Assembly: GCA_001802125.1 (NCBI GenBank)
Contig: MGZK01000059.1
Coordinates: 14,717-69,498 of the forward strand
Origin: Geobacteraceae bacterium GWC2_55_20
Lineage (GTDB): Bacteria > Desulfobacterota > Desulfuromonadia > Geobacterales > Pseudopelobacteraceae
Length of the DNA: 54,782 bases
Direction of reading: 5' to 3'
Under the pieces are notes generated by a model, which was not told the origin of the DNA, searched no databases, and saw nothing but the letters and a program-made list of their open reading frames with translations. A program made the position numbers and the translations under genes. This document shows positions 1-8,228 of this stretch, piece by piece (position 1 is the first letter of the stretch; each line of letters opens with the position of its first letter).

Positions 1-159
1 CTTACCCGGCTGGTCGCCGACGGCTTGTCAAACCGGGCAATAGCTGAACAGTTTGGCGCGGTCAGCGAAACAGCAATCAGGATGCTGCGAAAAAAGTACG
101 GAATTGCGCCACTCAAAGAGCGCCGAGCGCCGAGGAAAGTCGCCCGCGTAGAGAATTGA
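1..159 (+). CDS. C-terminal fragment of a helix-turn-helix protein
   Basis: An open frame runs from the window edge to TGA at 157-159 and gives 52 residues. It starts in a helix-turn-helix-like segment (LVADGLSNRAIAEQFG, then ETAIRMLRKKYGI) and ends in a basic tail (ERRAPRKVARVEN). This resembles the homeodomain-like HTH of small phage or plasmid regulators and resolvase C-termini. The 5' part is outside the window, so the family cannot be named. Confidence 0.55.
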   Translation, partial: LTRLVADGLSNRAIAEQFGAVSETAIRMLRKKYGIAPLKERRAPRKVARVEN

Positions 160-244
160 GGCGGGGCAGTGGTTGCAAAATACTCCGTTGCCGAGATGTG
201 ATTCGACCTATCCCTCAACAGCTATGTGCTATTCCACCGCTGAT

Positions 245-274
245 TTGCATTATACAGTGCTGACGTTGTATAAT
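245..274 (+). promoter_or_regulatory. Sigma70-type promoter for the ORF at 304
   Basis: A TTGCAT -35 box (245-250) and a perfect TATAAT -10 box (269-274) are separated by 18 bases, 30 bases before the ATG at 304. The predicted start near 281 leaves a short leader containing AAGGA at 289-293. Confidence 0.5.
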
Positions 275-303
275 TGCCAAAATAACTCAAGGATTTTGCT
301 TTT

Positions 304-999
304 ATGACCATCGTCAGACGAAATCGCAACAAGCCCAAGATTCCGACAGCAAATGGCACAACAATACTTAATGAGCTAGCGAAACGCGGCCTCTCTCTAT
401 CTGCCTGGCTCGATAATTATGGCCTGAACAGAAAATATCAGCGAATAGCCAGCGACATCATTTTCGGGAAAGCCCTCGGAATCAATGACACACGTGGTAA
501 AAATGGTGGTACTGTCCGGGCGCTTATGACAGCTATGCAATCTGAGTTCGGTGTTGCATGGAGCTGGATGGCCACGGTTTCACCAAGCGATATGTCGTAT
601 TATCGGCGCCAACTAGTGAAAATGTCGAATCCTGAAATCCCAAACATTCGTGCATACCGTGCATCTTTTAATGATGACGACCCCGACGAACTGCACGCCC
701 ACATTAAATCGGAAGCCATGTGCATAGTGCACGGTTCTGATAGACTACGCTGTAAGCGTCTGTTGGTTGTCTTTAGAACATGTGTTCAACATAGATTGTG
801 CCCGGTATGCCTTGCTAAGGCCGAATATACTTCCATACATATGAAAGTTAACAATCGTACAGGAGAACTGACGCGCAGCATGAGTGCTTTGACCTGTCAG
901 AACGAAGAAGAGCAATGTAACAATGGAAACCTTATCACTAAAAGCAATTTATTCCCCCTGTTGGCACAAAAATATCCTGACAAAAGAAATAGCGTATAA
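304..999 (+). CDS. Unrecognised protein with an HTH-like N-terminus and a Cys cluster
   Basis: This 231-residue product is not one I recognise with confidence. Residues about 22-60 (LNELAKRGLSLSAWLDNYGL followed by ...GINDTRGK) resemble the small DNA-binding proteins of Mu-like phages (BcepMu gp16 type), in which a 'G-x-S-x-x-x-W-A-x-x-x-G' helix precedes an 'RG' turn. The middle (about 135-175) has Cys and His spaced CIVHG...RC...TC..H..CPVC, which could bind a metal. The start is supported by the promoter at 245-274 and AAGGA ten bases upstream of ATG. A terminator-like hairpin follows at 1044. The likely role, a regulator of the element, is a weak inference. Confidence 0.6.
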   Translation: MTIVRRNRNKPKIPTANGTTILNELAKRGLSLSAWLDNYGLNRKYQRIASDIIFGKALGINDTRGKNGGTVRALMTAMQSEFGVAWSWMATVSPSDMSYYRRQLVKMSNPEIPNIRAYRASFNDDDPDELHAHIKSEAMCIVHGSDRLRCKRLLVVFRTCVQHRLCPVCLAKAEYTSIHMKVNNRTGELTRSMSALTCQNEEEQCNNGNLITKSNLFPLLAQKYPDKRNSV

Positions 1000-1043
1000 C
1001 GTATAAAAGTTTTCAAATCACATTAAGTGATGCTTTGAATGAG

Positions 1044-1070
1044 AAGGGCTAGCCGTCATGGCTGGCTCTT
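1044..1070 (+). terminator. Hairpin terminator after the 304-999 ORF
   Basis: AAGGGCTAGCC (1044-1054) pairs with GGCTGGCTCTT (1060-1070) across a 5-base loop, with two G-T pairs. A short T-rich run (TGTCGTTT) follows. The T tract is broken, so termination strength is uncertain. Confidence 0.45.
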
Positions 1071-1127
1071 TGTCGTTTATGGCCGCAGGTTTAATTGTTT
1101 ACCCAAACAAGTACATGTGACCTGGCA

Positions 1128-1312
1128 TATATCTACTCTAATAGCGTAGATATAAACTTGATGAATATCCAGACACCGCTGGTTATAGCCCGTTTCTGCT
1201 ATCTAGACGGTGTCCGGTCAATGTCCACTGGACAAATCTGCATTAGATTGTCCGGACATTTGTCCGGTAATCAAGTTATAAATACTAATCTACACTAATA
1301 GCGTAGATATAA
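1128..1312. promoter_or_regulatory. Cluster of palindromes (operator or partition-like region)
   Basis: Part of the 385-base gap 1000-1384. A near-identical palindrome occurs twice: TATATCTAC...GTAGATATA (1128-1154) and ATCTAC...GTAGAT (1288-1308). They share the core CTAATAGCGTAGATATAA. Between them are four TGTCC half-sites (1211, 1222, 1249, 1261), including the palindromes TGTCCACTGGACA (1222-1234) and TGTCCGGACA (1249-1258). The array lies directly upstream of the HTH/coiled-coil gene at 1385, so it could be its operator, a centromere-like site or part of an origin. A weak promoter (TTGAAG 1333-1338, TAAAAT 1357-1362, 18-base spacer) sits between the array and that gene. Confidence 0.5.
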
Positions 1313-1384
1313 GATAAATTCTTGGCAACTACTTGAAGTATAGTGGTTATATCGAGTAAAATCATATTATATCAAGGAGGCGAT

Positions 1385-1885
1385 ATGACGATAGCCACAA
1401 AAGATACCGAAGAGTATTACACCATTAAAGATGCGCTTGTCAGGCTTGGCATGCATGGAGAAAACGCTGCTCGTACCCTCCATCGCTGGCGGAAGTCTGG
1501 GTGCATCACGGATCTTGGGCCTGGTTCAGGACACCGTGTACGCTTGGAGAAGTGTAGTGTTGACAGTCTGGCGGCTCTCCTGGAGCAAAAATCTTCTGGA
1601 TGTAACTATCTCCAGAGCAGAACTGTAGCTGAAACAGATGCCGGAACTCTCGATGCGAAACTGAACAATGTGATGGTTTGTATGCAGGAAGGCTTTGCTA
1701 ATATGGCTCAGGTTCAGGAAATAATCGTACAACGTGATGCATTGGCCATCGTATGTACTCGATTGGAATGTGAGCTATCCGCTGAAAAGCAGAAAACGGC
1801 CAAACTCAATGAAAAGTGCAGATTTTGTGATACCGGCAAGATTGCTGACTTTATAAAGCAGATATTTAAGCGGCCGGCGAGATAG
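1385..1885 (+). CDS. HTH plus coiled-coil DNA-binding protein (KfrA/MerR-like layout)
   Basis: The product has 166 residues. ATG at 1385 is preferred over the longer frame because AAGGAGG (1374-1380) sits just before it. Residues about 10-65 (YYTIKDALVRLG, TLHRWRKSG, GSGHRVR) look like a winged HTH of the MerR/excisionase kind. Residues about 85-150 are rich in heptad-like hydrophobic and charged residues and probably form a coiled coil, with three Cys near the end (ECELS, CRFCDTG). An HTH followed by a coiled coil recalls plasmid regulators such as KfrA, but there is no specific family match. The palindrome array upstream suggests autoregulation. Function is inferred from layout only. Confidence 0.65.
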   Translation: MTIATKDTEEYYTIKDALVRLGMHGENAARTLHRWRKSGCITDLGPGSGHRVRLEKCSVDSLAALLEQKSSGCNYLQSRTVAETDAGTLDAKLNNVMVCMQEGFANMAQVQEIIVQRDALAIVCTRLECELSAEKQKTAKLNEKCRFCDTGKIADFIKQIFKRPAR

Positions 1886-1986
1886 TTTGTTGAAGTGACA
1901 TTGCTTTTGCATTTGCATTTTCAGGTGAATCCGACCAATGGAACTGACATGATGACGACCGATATTGCGAAAGGTGGTATTTGATA

Positions 1987-2808
1987 GTGAACAACAGGAT
2001 GCTGAAACAGAGACTAAGGCCTGATTTATTCGAGCAATTACTCAAATTAAAGGTAATTGCACAAGAAAAGATGGTTGCCTTGCCCACGACCTCACTTCGT
2101 AAGTTGGCAGCTGCATGGGCGCATCGACTTGTGATGTCAGGAGGAGAGCGTCTCAAATTAGTGAAAAAACTTTCCGTTGTAGACCGTGGCGGCATGAGCG
2201 TGAAAAAAGCTCTTGAGCAATTAAATATTGCAGCAAATTCTGTAAACGCAGTTTTAATGTTTTGTCGCTACTATACAACTTCTCAGCCGAGTCTTTCAAA
2301 GAGCGCAACCCTCGAAATACGGCATGAAAACCGAGTTAGGGCAGCTGTAAAAAAATGCTATGAGAGTGTGATACGAATATCGGTTAATAATACTACCACT
2401 ATTAACATGAACTCAGCAACGCCTGTGGTCTTGGTGAAAGATTACTACAAGTATGGCTACAAAGGGCAGCATAGCCGTCGACCGATGCATTGTTTTGAAA
2501 CATGTATTTTGTTGCCGCCACTCTGGTATTCGCGAGTTTATCAACGTAATATTGCATGTTTAGGGAGATACTTTGTAGTTGATGCTCGTGTGCTATATAC
2601 AACTGTAACAGGAGTTTGTGTTTTAGAAGCAGACGCCGCTAAGAACGATAGAGGGTGCATAGTAAGAATGCATAAAATACACATTGCCATAACAAAAACA
2701 GGTGTGGCGTTTTACGAAGATAAGCCGGCGTTATTTGTGAAGCTTCCGAGGGTTGCAGCAGATAAAGAGCGCTGCATGCTCTCGGCAGCTACAAAGAAGG
2801 CTGCATAA
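1987..2808 (+). CDS. Hypothetical protein of unknown family
   Basis: The frame opens at TTG 1981, but GTG 1987 is better placed after the AAAGGTGG at 1971-1978; ATG 1999 is another option. From GTG the product is about 273 residues and basic, with no motif I recognise. The N-terminal 100 residues are probably helical (LRPDLFEQLLKLKVIAQEK, LRKLAAAWAHRL). The C-terminal half is rich in Val, Tyr and Cys and probably beta. It lies between the palindrome-associated HTH gene and repA, convergent with repA (56-base gap), which suggests an element maintenance role without proving it. Base composition is AT-rich compared with the right half of the window. Confidence 0.55.
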   Translation: MNNRMLKQRLRPDLFEQLLKLKVIAQEKMVALPTTSLRKLAAAWAHRLVMSGGERLKLVKKLSVVDRGGMSVKKALEQLNIAANSVNAVLMFCRYYTTSQPSLSKSATLEIRHENRVRAAVKKCYESVIRISVNNTTTINMNSATPVVLVKDYYKYGYKGQHSRRPMHCFETCILLPPLWYSRVYQRNIACLGRYFVVDARVLYTTVTGVCVLEADAAKNDRGCIVRMHKIHIAITKTGVAFYEDKPALFVKLPRVAADKERCMLSAATKKAA

Positions 2809-2864
2809 CATGGGCATTTTATGTTGCGTCAATACCACCTCGGAAATAGCCTGACTTATTTACA

Positions 2865-3812
2865 TTACTTATCAAGGGCCTCCCATGGGTCATCATCAAC
2901 GAAAAGGTCTTCATAGCAGATTTCCTGGCCATTTTCTGTTGCAGGTACTATGTTTTCCTTAACAGGCATAGTCTCGTATATCAGTGATTTTTTGTTGCGA
3001 GGCCGCATAAATCTAATATTGGTGGAATTGTTTTTACCAGACTCCAGCTTAATGTCGTATTCCGGTAATGGCTGTCTCGTAGCGATTATTTTGAGTTCTG
3101 CCTTGATGTGACGTTTTGGTTGTTTGCTGCCGAAATATGCAACCATTTTGTCTAGCCCCATCAAGACTGTGCCTTGGCTGCCACAGAATTTTCGGGCCAG
3201 TTCGTAGGTTCTCTTCTCAAAAGGCCGTAATTTAAAATAGTCTGGGTGCAGTTGTAAAAGCTGGCTAGTAATTATCGCCTTATGCAGCCATTCATTCAAT
3301 GTGATTGTAACAGTCGTGTTGTTTCTACTCCCTTGCCCAGAACGTTTATTATTAAAATCTGCCTGTGACAGGAGTGTGAATGGTTGCGTGGAACAGGATA
3401 TGACTTCACCTTCAACACAGGTGTTGATGGTATACTTCGTGTCCTTGAGCCGTTTGAGTGTCAGCTCTAGCATCTCAAATCTTTTGGTTCCCTTTGCATC
3501 TATGTATTTGAAAAAATCGTGCGCTTCAAAAGATATTGGTTTTGGTTCGCGGCTGTTTTCCTCATAACTCTCCTTGTCGTAGCGAACCTTAACCAGAGTC
3601 ATTACATAAATCAAAAGGTCGCGGTCATCTATGGTGGCACGACCAAAGTCGGCACTTGGTGTTATAACAATTTCTGTGACATTGCCCGTTTTCTTGTCGG
3701 TGTGTTTATACCCATATTCTTCATAATCACCAAGTGTAAGCGAATACATGGGATGAACTAGGCCAAAGATATCTGCCTTTGGTTGTACACCCGCTCCAAG
3801 CTTTTCTATCAT
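2865..3812 (-). CDS. repA: Replication initiator protein A (RepA, RPA family)
   Basis: This 315-residue protein resembles the plasmid replication initiator A family (Pfam RPA). Features seen are an N-terminal 'FGLVHPMYSLTLGD' strand region, a DRDLLIYVMT helix near residue 83, a winged-helix-like middle (FKYIDAKGTKRFEMLELTLK, TLNEWLHKAIITSQLLQLHP) and KLRPFEKRTYELARKFCG near 190-205. Such proteins bind iterons and open the origin of low-copy plasmids and some integrative elements. Two 20-bp tandem repeats lie 69-108 bases upstream of the start. The C-terminus is acidic (DLFVDDDPWEALDK). Its presence says the element derives from, or can act as, a plasmid. Confidence 0.75.
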   Translation of the reverse strand: MIEKLGAGVQPKADIFGLVHPMYSLTLGDYEEYGYKHTDKKTGNVTEIVITPSADFGRATIDDRDLLIYVMTLVKVRYDKESYEENSREPKPISFEAHDFFKYIDAKGTKRFEMLELTLKRLKDTKYTINTCVEGEVISCSTQPFTLLSQADFNNKRSGQGSRNNTTVTITLNEWLHKAIITSQLLQLHPDYFKLRPFEKRTYELARKFCGSQGTVLMGLDKMVAYFGSKQPKRHIKAELKIIATRQPLPEYDIKLESGKNNSTNIRFMRPRNKKSLIYETMPVKENIVPATENGQEICYEDLFVDDDPWEALDK

Positions 3813-3880
3813 GATAAATCCAATGTGGTTTTAATGCAGATGCATTTAATGATGTCGAAAAAATGGAATCATGAGCCATC

Positions 3881-3920
3881 AAACATATTATTCTGCCGAC
3901 AAACATATTATTTCACCGAC
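3881..3920. repeat. Tandem iteron-like 20-bp repeats upstream of repA
   Basis: AAACATATTATTCTGCCGAC (3881-3900) is followed immediately by AAACATATTATTTCACCGAC (3901-3920); 17 of 20 bases match. Their position just 5' of repA (gene start at 3812, minus strand) and one-repeat periodicity fit RepA binding sites of a plasmid-type origin. The surrounding 3813-4199 gap is AT-rich and holds no gene I can support. Confidence 0.6.
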
Positions 3921-4199
3921 ACAATGTGGTGCATGAAGCTAGAATATGCGGCTATTTGAGCGGTCATTTGTGACACAGTAAATATATTCTGTAAAGATAA
4001 ATCAGCTGTTTTCTCTACCGTATATTTTTTTGACTTTGACCAACGTCAGTAGCGAGTTTTTCAGTATCCTGATGTTTTGCTAACACCATATGCGTATCTC
4101 TCCAGTCTCAACTCGCTTGTTGAAACCCGCTTAAAACGAAAAACCGAAAACCCAGGCCTTCAAGGTCAATGCGGTTGAGGTAATGGCTCTGGCGAATGC

Positions 4200-7178
4200 T
4201 CAGAATTCATCTGCCGTCACCGCGACAGCAAACGGCACACCCAGCGCCTCGAAGTGCTTTTTACCGCAGCGTACCTTATCTGCTTCGCTGGTACGGAGCT
4301 TCAGAAAATCTCGCGTACCCTTGGTTTCACGAACCAGATATAACGCCTGGTCATCGTGTTTCAGGATGGCCCAATCAGGGTTATAACCGCCAACAGGGGT
4401 ATCTACCTTGAACCAACCGGGCAGTTTCACAAAAAGCTTGATGTCCTCGCGCTCGTCGAGGCGCATGGCAAATTCTCGCTCTATCTCGGAATCATAGACC
4501 ACATATTCATACACCGATTTATTTACCGGCAGCGCAGTTAGATAGTTAATCAGCTCCTCGTTTTTGAAGAGCATCATCTCCCACGCCGCTTCGGTGCCGG
4601 TGCCGATAACTCGCTCATATTTGATGCCATCCACCAGCAGACGATGCAGCTCGTACTTGAGTATGCTGGCGACGGCGTCAAGGAAGCGCTGCGGGTTATT
4701 GAAGAATTCGTCAAGACGACCGGCCTCCTTCAGGATGCGCACCAGAGTCGAGCGTGTCAGCTCAGTCTCGTTTTGCAGGTATGCCAGCAGGTCAGGTATC
4801 GGCCGGTTGCCGAACTCAATCTGCTCCTCAGCAACGCTGACAGCCCTGGTGACAATGCCGCCCTTTTGAACGCCAAGTTGGCCGGCGCTGACGGTAATGT
4901 GTGGCTTTTCGATGCGCTCCATCCGTTTGATACCTGCAACGGCGCGCTGCACCAGTTCTTCAGTCTGGAACTCGACCCTGTATGTGGTCTTCGGTTTGAT
5001 GTTATCCCATAGCGCCGTGAATTCCGGCGTGAGGTATATTTCTTTTTTCAGCTTATTGGGCCCGTCGTCACGTTCTCTGCGGATATGCCGCTCAATCTGG
5101 TAGCTTGCGAGCAGGTCAATGACGGCGGCGCGTAATTCTTGATGCGGTTCCGGCAGCTCAATTTTGAAGTCTTTGCCTTTTGGGTTGAAGGCTGGCTGAA
5201 TGCGGCCGTCGGCGTCGAGCATTTTCTGTGCTACCAGCGCTGTGCGGATAGTCTCGGCGGCGGCGCGGCCGATATGCTTTTCTTCACCGTCAACAACCTG
5301 CACCAGTTTTGCCAGCGCGGTAATCGGCACCTTGCCGAAGGTGACTCCGCACTCTTCCTCGTACTCGGTCTGGAGCGCCTTGGCAAAATCCTCATAACTC
5401 TCGTTCGCCATTACATACAATTTATTGACGGACTCGTCAAAAACCCGCAGGCCGTTCTGGTCAACCGGCAACCGAAGGCCGCGACCAATTTCCTGCCGTT
5501 TCTTAACAGCGCTTCTGGTTTCGTTCAGGGTACATATCTGGAAAACGTTGGGATTGTCCCACCCTTCGCGCAATGCAGAATGGCTGAAAATGAAGCGCAG
5601 CGGTTCGTCCATCGAAAGCAGCTGCTCCTTCTCTTTCATTATCAGGTTGTATACCTCGTCATCGGCCTGGCTATCACCTCGGGTGTCTTTCAGTACGCCT
5701 TTCTTGTCTTTTGCAAAATAGCCGTTGTGAAGCTTCTCTATCGGTTGTTTCAGCCATTCGAGGTCTTTGTAGCGCTCTTCCTTGGCAAGCAACCGCAGCT
5801 CCGCCTCGAATGCCGCTGCAAATTTCCCCTGAATCAATTGACCGGCGGCGTCGTAGTCGCGGTAATTGGCAACCCTGTCGATGAAGAACAGGGACAGCAC
5901 CTTAATGCCACGTTCCTTGAGCTGTATCTCTTTTTCAAGGTGGCGCTTGACGGTATGTTTTATCTGGGTGCGCCAAACGTCGTCACGCATACCTCCGCAT
6001 TCTTCACCGAGTTTCAGTGTGCGGCCATTGTTGAAGCGGATGAACTCATTGCCTGGCTCGGCATTGATTTCAGCTACCGAGTACCCTTGGGCGTAGATGG
6101 CGCGCTCGGCGGAGAGGGTGTACAGGTCGGCGCCCTGCTTGACCGTTACCGTCTTTTCTTTTGGCCCGTCGCTGGTCTGTACATGAATTTTCAGCTTGGC
6201 CTTGATACCGGACTTATAGTCGATGCTCTCGACTCTGACAAAAGCGTCATTGGCGGCGCCTTCAGCAGCGGCACTGGCGACGACAATCTGTTTAACCAGC
6301 TTCAGCTCAAAAGCCCGTACCGGGTCAAGCCGATAAACCAGATTATACGGGTTGCGGTGGGTGGCAGAGTAACGAAGGGTGCAGAACGGATTGAGTGCCT
6401 TGATGGCCTCCTGAGCCTTATCGGTCGAGTCAACGCTTTGCGGTTCGTCAATGATAACAATGGGGCGCGCGGCCTGGACGAACTCGATTGGCTGGCGGCC
6501 GGAAAGTTTGTCGCTCTCTTTATAGATGACGTTACTTTTCTGCTCTGCCTCGGTGCCGGTGAAGTTCTTACGGAACGCATCGATGTTGATAACTAGAATT
6601 TGCAAGGTGTTGCTGGTGGCGAACTGGCGCAGCCGGTTCACCTTCTTGGCGTCATATACGAAATGCTCGAACGGTATATTGTTATACAGTGCTCGGAAGT
6701 GCTCAGCTGTTATCTCGATATTCTTCAGCACCCCCTCGCGGATTGCCACGCTCGGCACAACGATGATGAACTTCTGAAAACCGTACTGCCGCGACAGTTC
6801 AAAGACTGTGCGCAGATAAACATAGGTTTTGCCGGTGCCGGTCTCCATCTCAACCGAAAAATGCGGGCAGCGACGGGCCTGGTTGGCAGGGCCATCGAAT
6901 AACTCCCATGCCTCCAGCGGCGCGGCAACATCGGCGACTTCAATATCGTTGGCGGCCTGAATTGTCCGGACATTGTCCGATAGCTTTGTCTCATCCAACA
7001 CCAGGCGATTACCTATACCCAGCTCTGTCCGGTCTTGTCCGGCGTACAGTTCGCCAATGCTGCCCATATTGATAACGGAAAACTCGGGGGCACCCTGTGG
7101 CTGCCCATCGAAGAGGTCGGTTACGGCAGCTACTGCGTCAAGCTGGAACTGCTGGTTCGCGTCAAACTGAATCTTCAT
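4200..7178 (-). CDS. res: Type III restriction enzyme, Res (helicase-nuclease) subunit
   Basis: This 992-residue protein is the ATP-dependent translocase and nuclease of a type III restriction-modification system. Walker A METGTGKT lies at 111-118, the DEAD-like box IIDEP around 242-246, LRYSATH near 268-274 (motif III), and SHSALREGWDNP with RQEIGRGLRL (motifs V-VI) in the second RecA domain. The C-terminal PD-(D/E)xK nuclease is visible as NPDWAIL (D935) and RETKG (E951, K953). Length is normal for Res. Its ATG overlaps the stop of the RhuM gene by 4 bases (ATGA), so translation is probably coupled. It is the last gene of the defence operon. No frameshift or missing motif was seen, so it is expected to be active with Mod. 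Confidence 0.93.
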   Translation of the reverse strand: MKIQFDANQQFQLDAVAAVTDLFDGQPQGAPEFSVINMGSIGELYAGQDRTELGIGNRLVLDETKLSDNVRTIQAANDIEVADVAAPLEAWELFDGPANQARRCPHFSVEMETGTGKTYVYLRTVFELSRQYGFQKFIIVVPSVAIREGVLKNIEITAEHFRALYNNIPFEHFVYDAKKVNRLRQFATSNTLQILVINIDAFRKNFTGTEAEQKSNVIYKESDKLSGRQPIEFVQAARPIVIIDEPQSVDSTDKAQEAIKALNPFCTLRYSATHRNPYNLVYRLDPVRAFELKLVKQIVVASAAAEGAANDAFVRVESIDYKSGIKAKLKIHVQTSDGPKEKTVTVKQGADLYTLSAERAIYAQGYSVAEINAEPGNEFIRFNNGRTLKLGEECGGMRDDVWRTQIKHTVKRHLEKEIQLKERGIKVLSLFFIDRVANYRDYDAAGQLIQGKFAAAFEAELRLLAKEERYKDLEWLKQPIEKLHNGYFAKDKKGVLKDTRGDSQADDEVYNLIMKEKEQLLSMDEPLRFIFSHSALREGWDNPNVFQICTLNETRSAVKKRQEIGRGLRLPVDQNGLRVFDESVNKLYVMANESYEDFAKALQTEYEEECGVTFGKVPITALAKLVQVVDGEEKHIGRAAAETIRTALVAQKMLDADGRIQPAFNPKGKDFKIELPEPHQELRAAVIDLLASYQIERHIRRERDDGPNKLKKEIYLTPEFTALWDNIKPKTTYRVEFQTEELVQRAVAGIKRMERIEKPHITVSAGQLGVQKGGIVTRAVSVAEEQIEFGNRPIPDLLAYLQNETELTRSTLVRILKEAGRLDEFFNNPQRFLDAVASILKYELHRLLVDGIKYERVIGTGTEAAWEMMLFKNEELINYLTALPVNKSVYEYVVYDSEIEREFAMRLDEREDIKLFVKLPGWFKVDTPVGGYNPDWAILKHDDQALYLVRETKGTRDFLKLRTSEADKVRCGKKHFEALGVPFAVAVTADEF

Positions 7179-8215
7179 TGTGCATCCTTCTTTTTGCGTG
7201 CCTTGGCCGTGATTTTCTTGGCTTCCCGCTCGAAGTCGCTTTCATAGTCTCTGTCCTGAATTACGCGAAAAGTAGCATATTCGTCTTCAGCCAACCGCTT
7301 GGCAACATCATGAGAAACTTTGCCGGCATTGTTCAGAATCTCGTATTCATTGAATTGCAGGAAGCTGTCGAGTTTCTTTATCCACTCTTCCATGCGCATC
7401 GCAATTTGCCTCGCCGCCTGGTTCTCTGCATAATCGAGAAACATCGTGACTACCCGCTCTAGCTCTTTGATTTCTTTTTCTGCAAGGTAGTTTTTGGCAA
7501 CAATCACGTCAGTTTTATGTATTTTGCCGTGAGGGGCGTTTTTCCATGTGGTCAGGCCCATGTTAGGCTTGGCGGCACTGGCACGTTCGGCAATGATTTC
7601 AGCGGCGGTCTGTCCGGTAATTGCCCAATGCAGTTTATTCTGCACTGTCTTGAAAAAGACCTGCGTTATTTCGGCGTCCTTCTGATAATCAATGCTGCAT
7701 TGTTCGTAGATGTCAGTAATTTTGAGGTAGAAGCGCCGCTCACTGGCGCGGATTTCACGGATGCGCTCAAGCAGTTCATCGAAGTAGTCCCGGCCGAAAT
7801 GCTTACCCTGCTTAAGGCGCTCATCATCCATGACGAACCCCTTGATGATGTACTCCTTGAGAGTCTGAGTTGCCCAGATACGGAACTGTGTCGCCTGATG
7901 GCTATTGACTCGATAGCCGACGGCAATAACCATGTCGAGGTTATAAAACTCTACGTTGCGGGTAACATCACGCTCGCCCTCTTTTTGAACTGTTCGAATT
8001 TTTCGAACAGTTGACTCTTCCGGCAATTCCTTGCTGGCAAAAATCTCCTTGCAGTGATAGCTGATGGTATTTACCTCAACACCAAACAGTTCGGCCATGC
8101 GCTTCTGCGAGAGCCAAAACGTCTCATCCTGAAAAACAACCTCAACCTTAACGGCACCATCAACTGTAGTATAGAAAAGTACCCGGCTTTCGACCGGCAC
8201 AAGCTCTTTAGTCAT
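7175..8215 (-). CDS. rhuM: RhuM family protein
   Basis: The product has 346 residues, starting at MTKELVPVES. A longer frame reaches 8281, but it would run into mod and lacks support. The N-terminal half carries the RhuM-family signature (DETFWLSQKRMAELFGV, then an HTH-like segment; NLDMVIAVGYRVNS; FRIWATQTLKEY). Helical segments follow (ELLERIREIRASERRFYLKI) and the protein ends in a Lys-rich tail. RhuM was named from Salmonella pathogenicity island 3; its molecular role is not established. It sits between mod and res, 13 bases after mod and overlapping res by 4, which suggests that it works with or regulates the type III enzyme. The family match is good; the function is open. Confidence 0.85.
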   Translation of the reverse strand: MTKELVPVESRVLFYTTVDGAVKVEVVFQDETFWLSQKRMAELFGVEVNTISYHCKEIFASKELPEESTVRKIRTVQKEGERDVTRNVEFYNLDMVIAVGYRVNSHQATQFRIWATQTLKEYIIKGFVMDDERLKQGKHFGRDYFDELLERIREIRASERRFYLKITDIYEQCSIDYQKDAEITQVFFKTVQNKLHWAITGQTAAEIIAERASAAKPNMGLTTWKNAPHGKIHKTDVIVAKNYLAEKEIKELERVVTMFLDYAENQAARQIAMRMEEWIKKLDSFLQFNEYEILNNAGKVSHDVAKRLAEDEYATFRVIQDRDYESDFEREAKKITAKARKKKDAQ

Positions 8216-8228
8216 AATCCACGCCCCC

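Noticed and set aside
1095..1298. 67-codon ORF in the palindrome region
   Set aside because: It has no ribosome-binding site, and the palindromes explain the sequence better.
5139..6596. 485-codon plus-strand frame opposite the Res gene
   Set aside because: It is an antisense shadow of an intact, clearly identified protein and shows no domain of its own.
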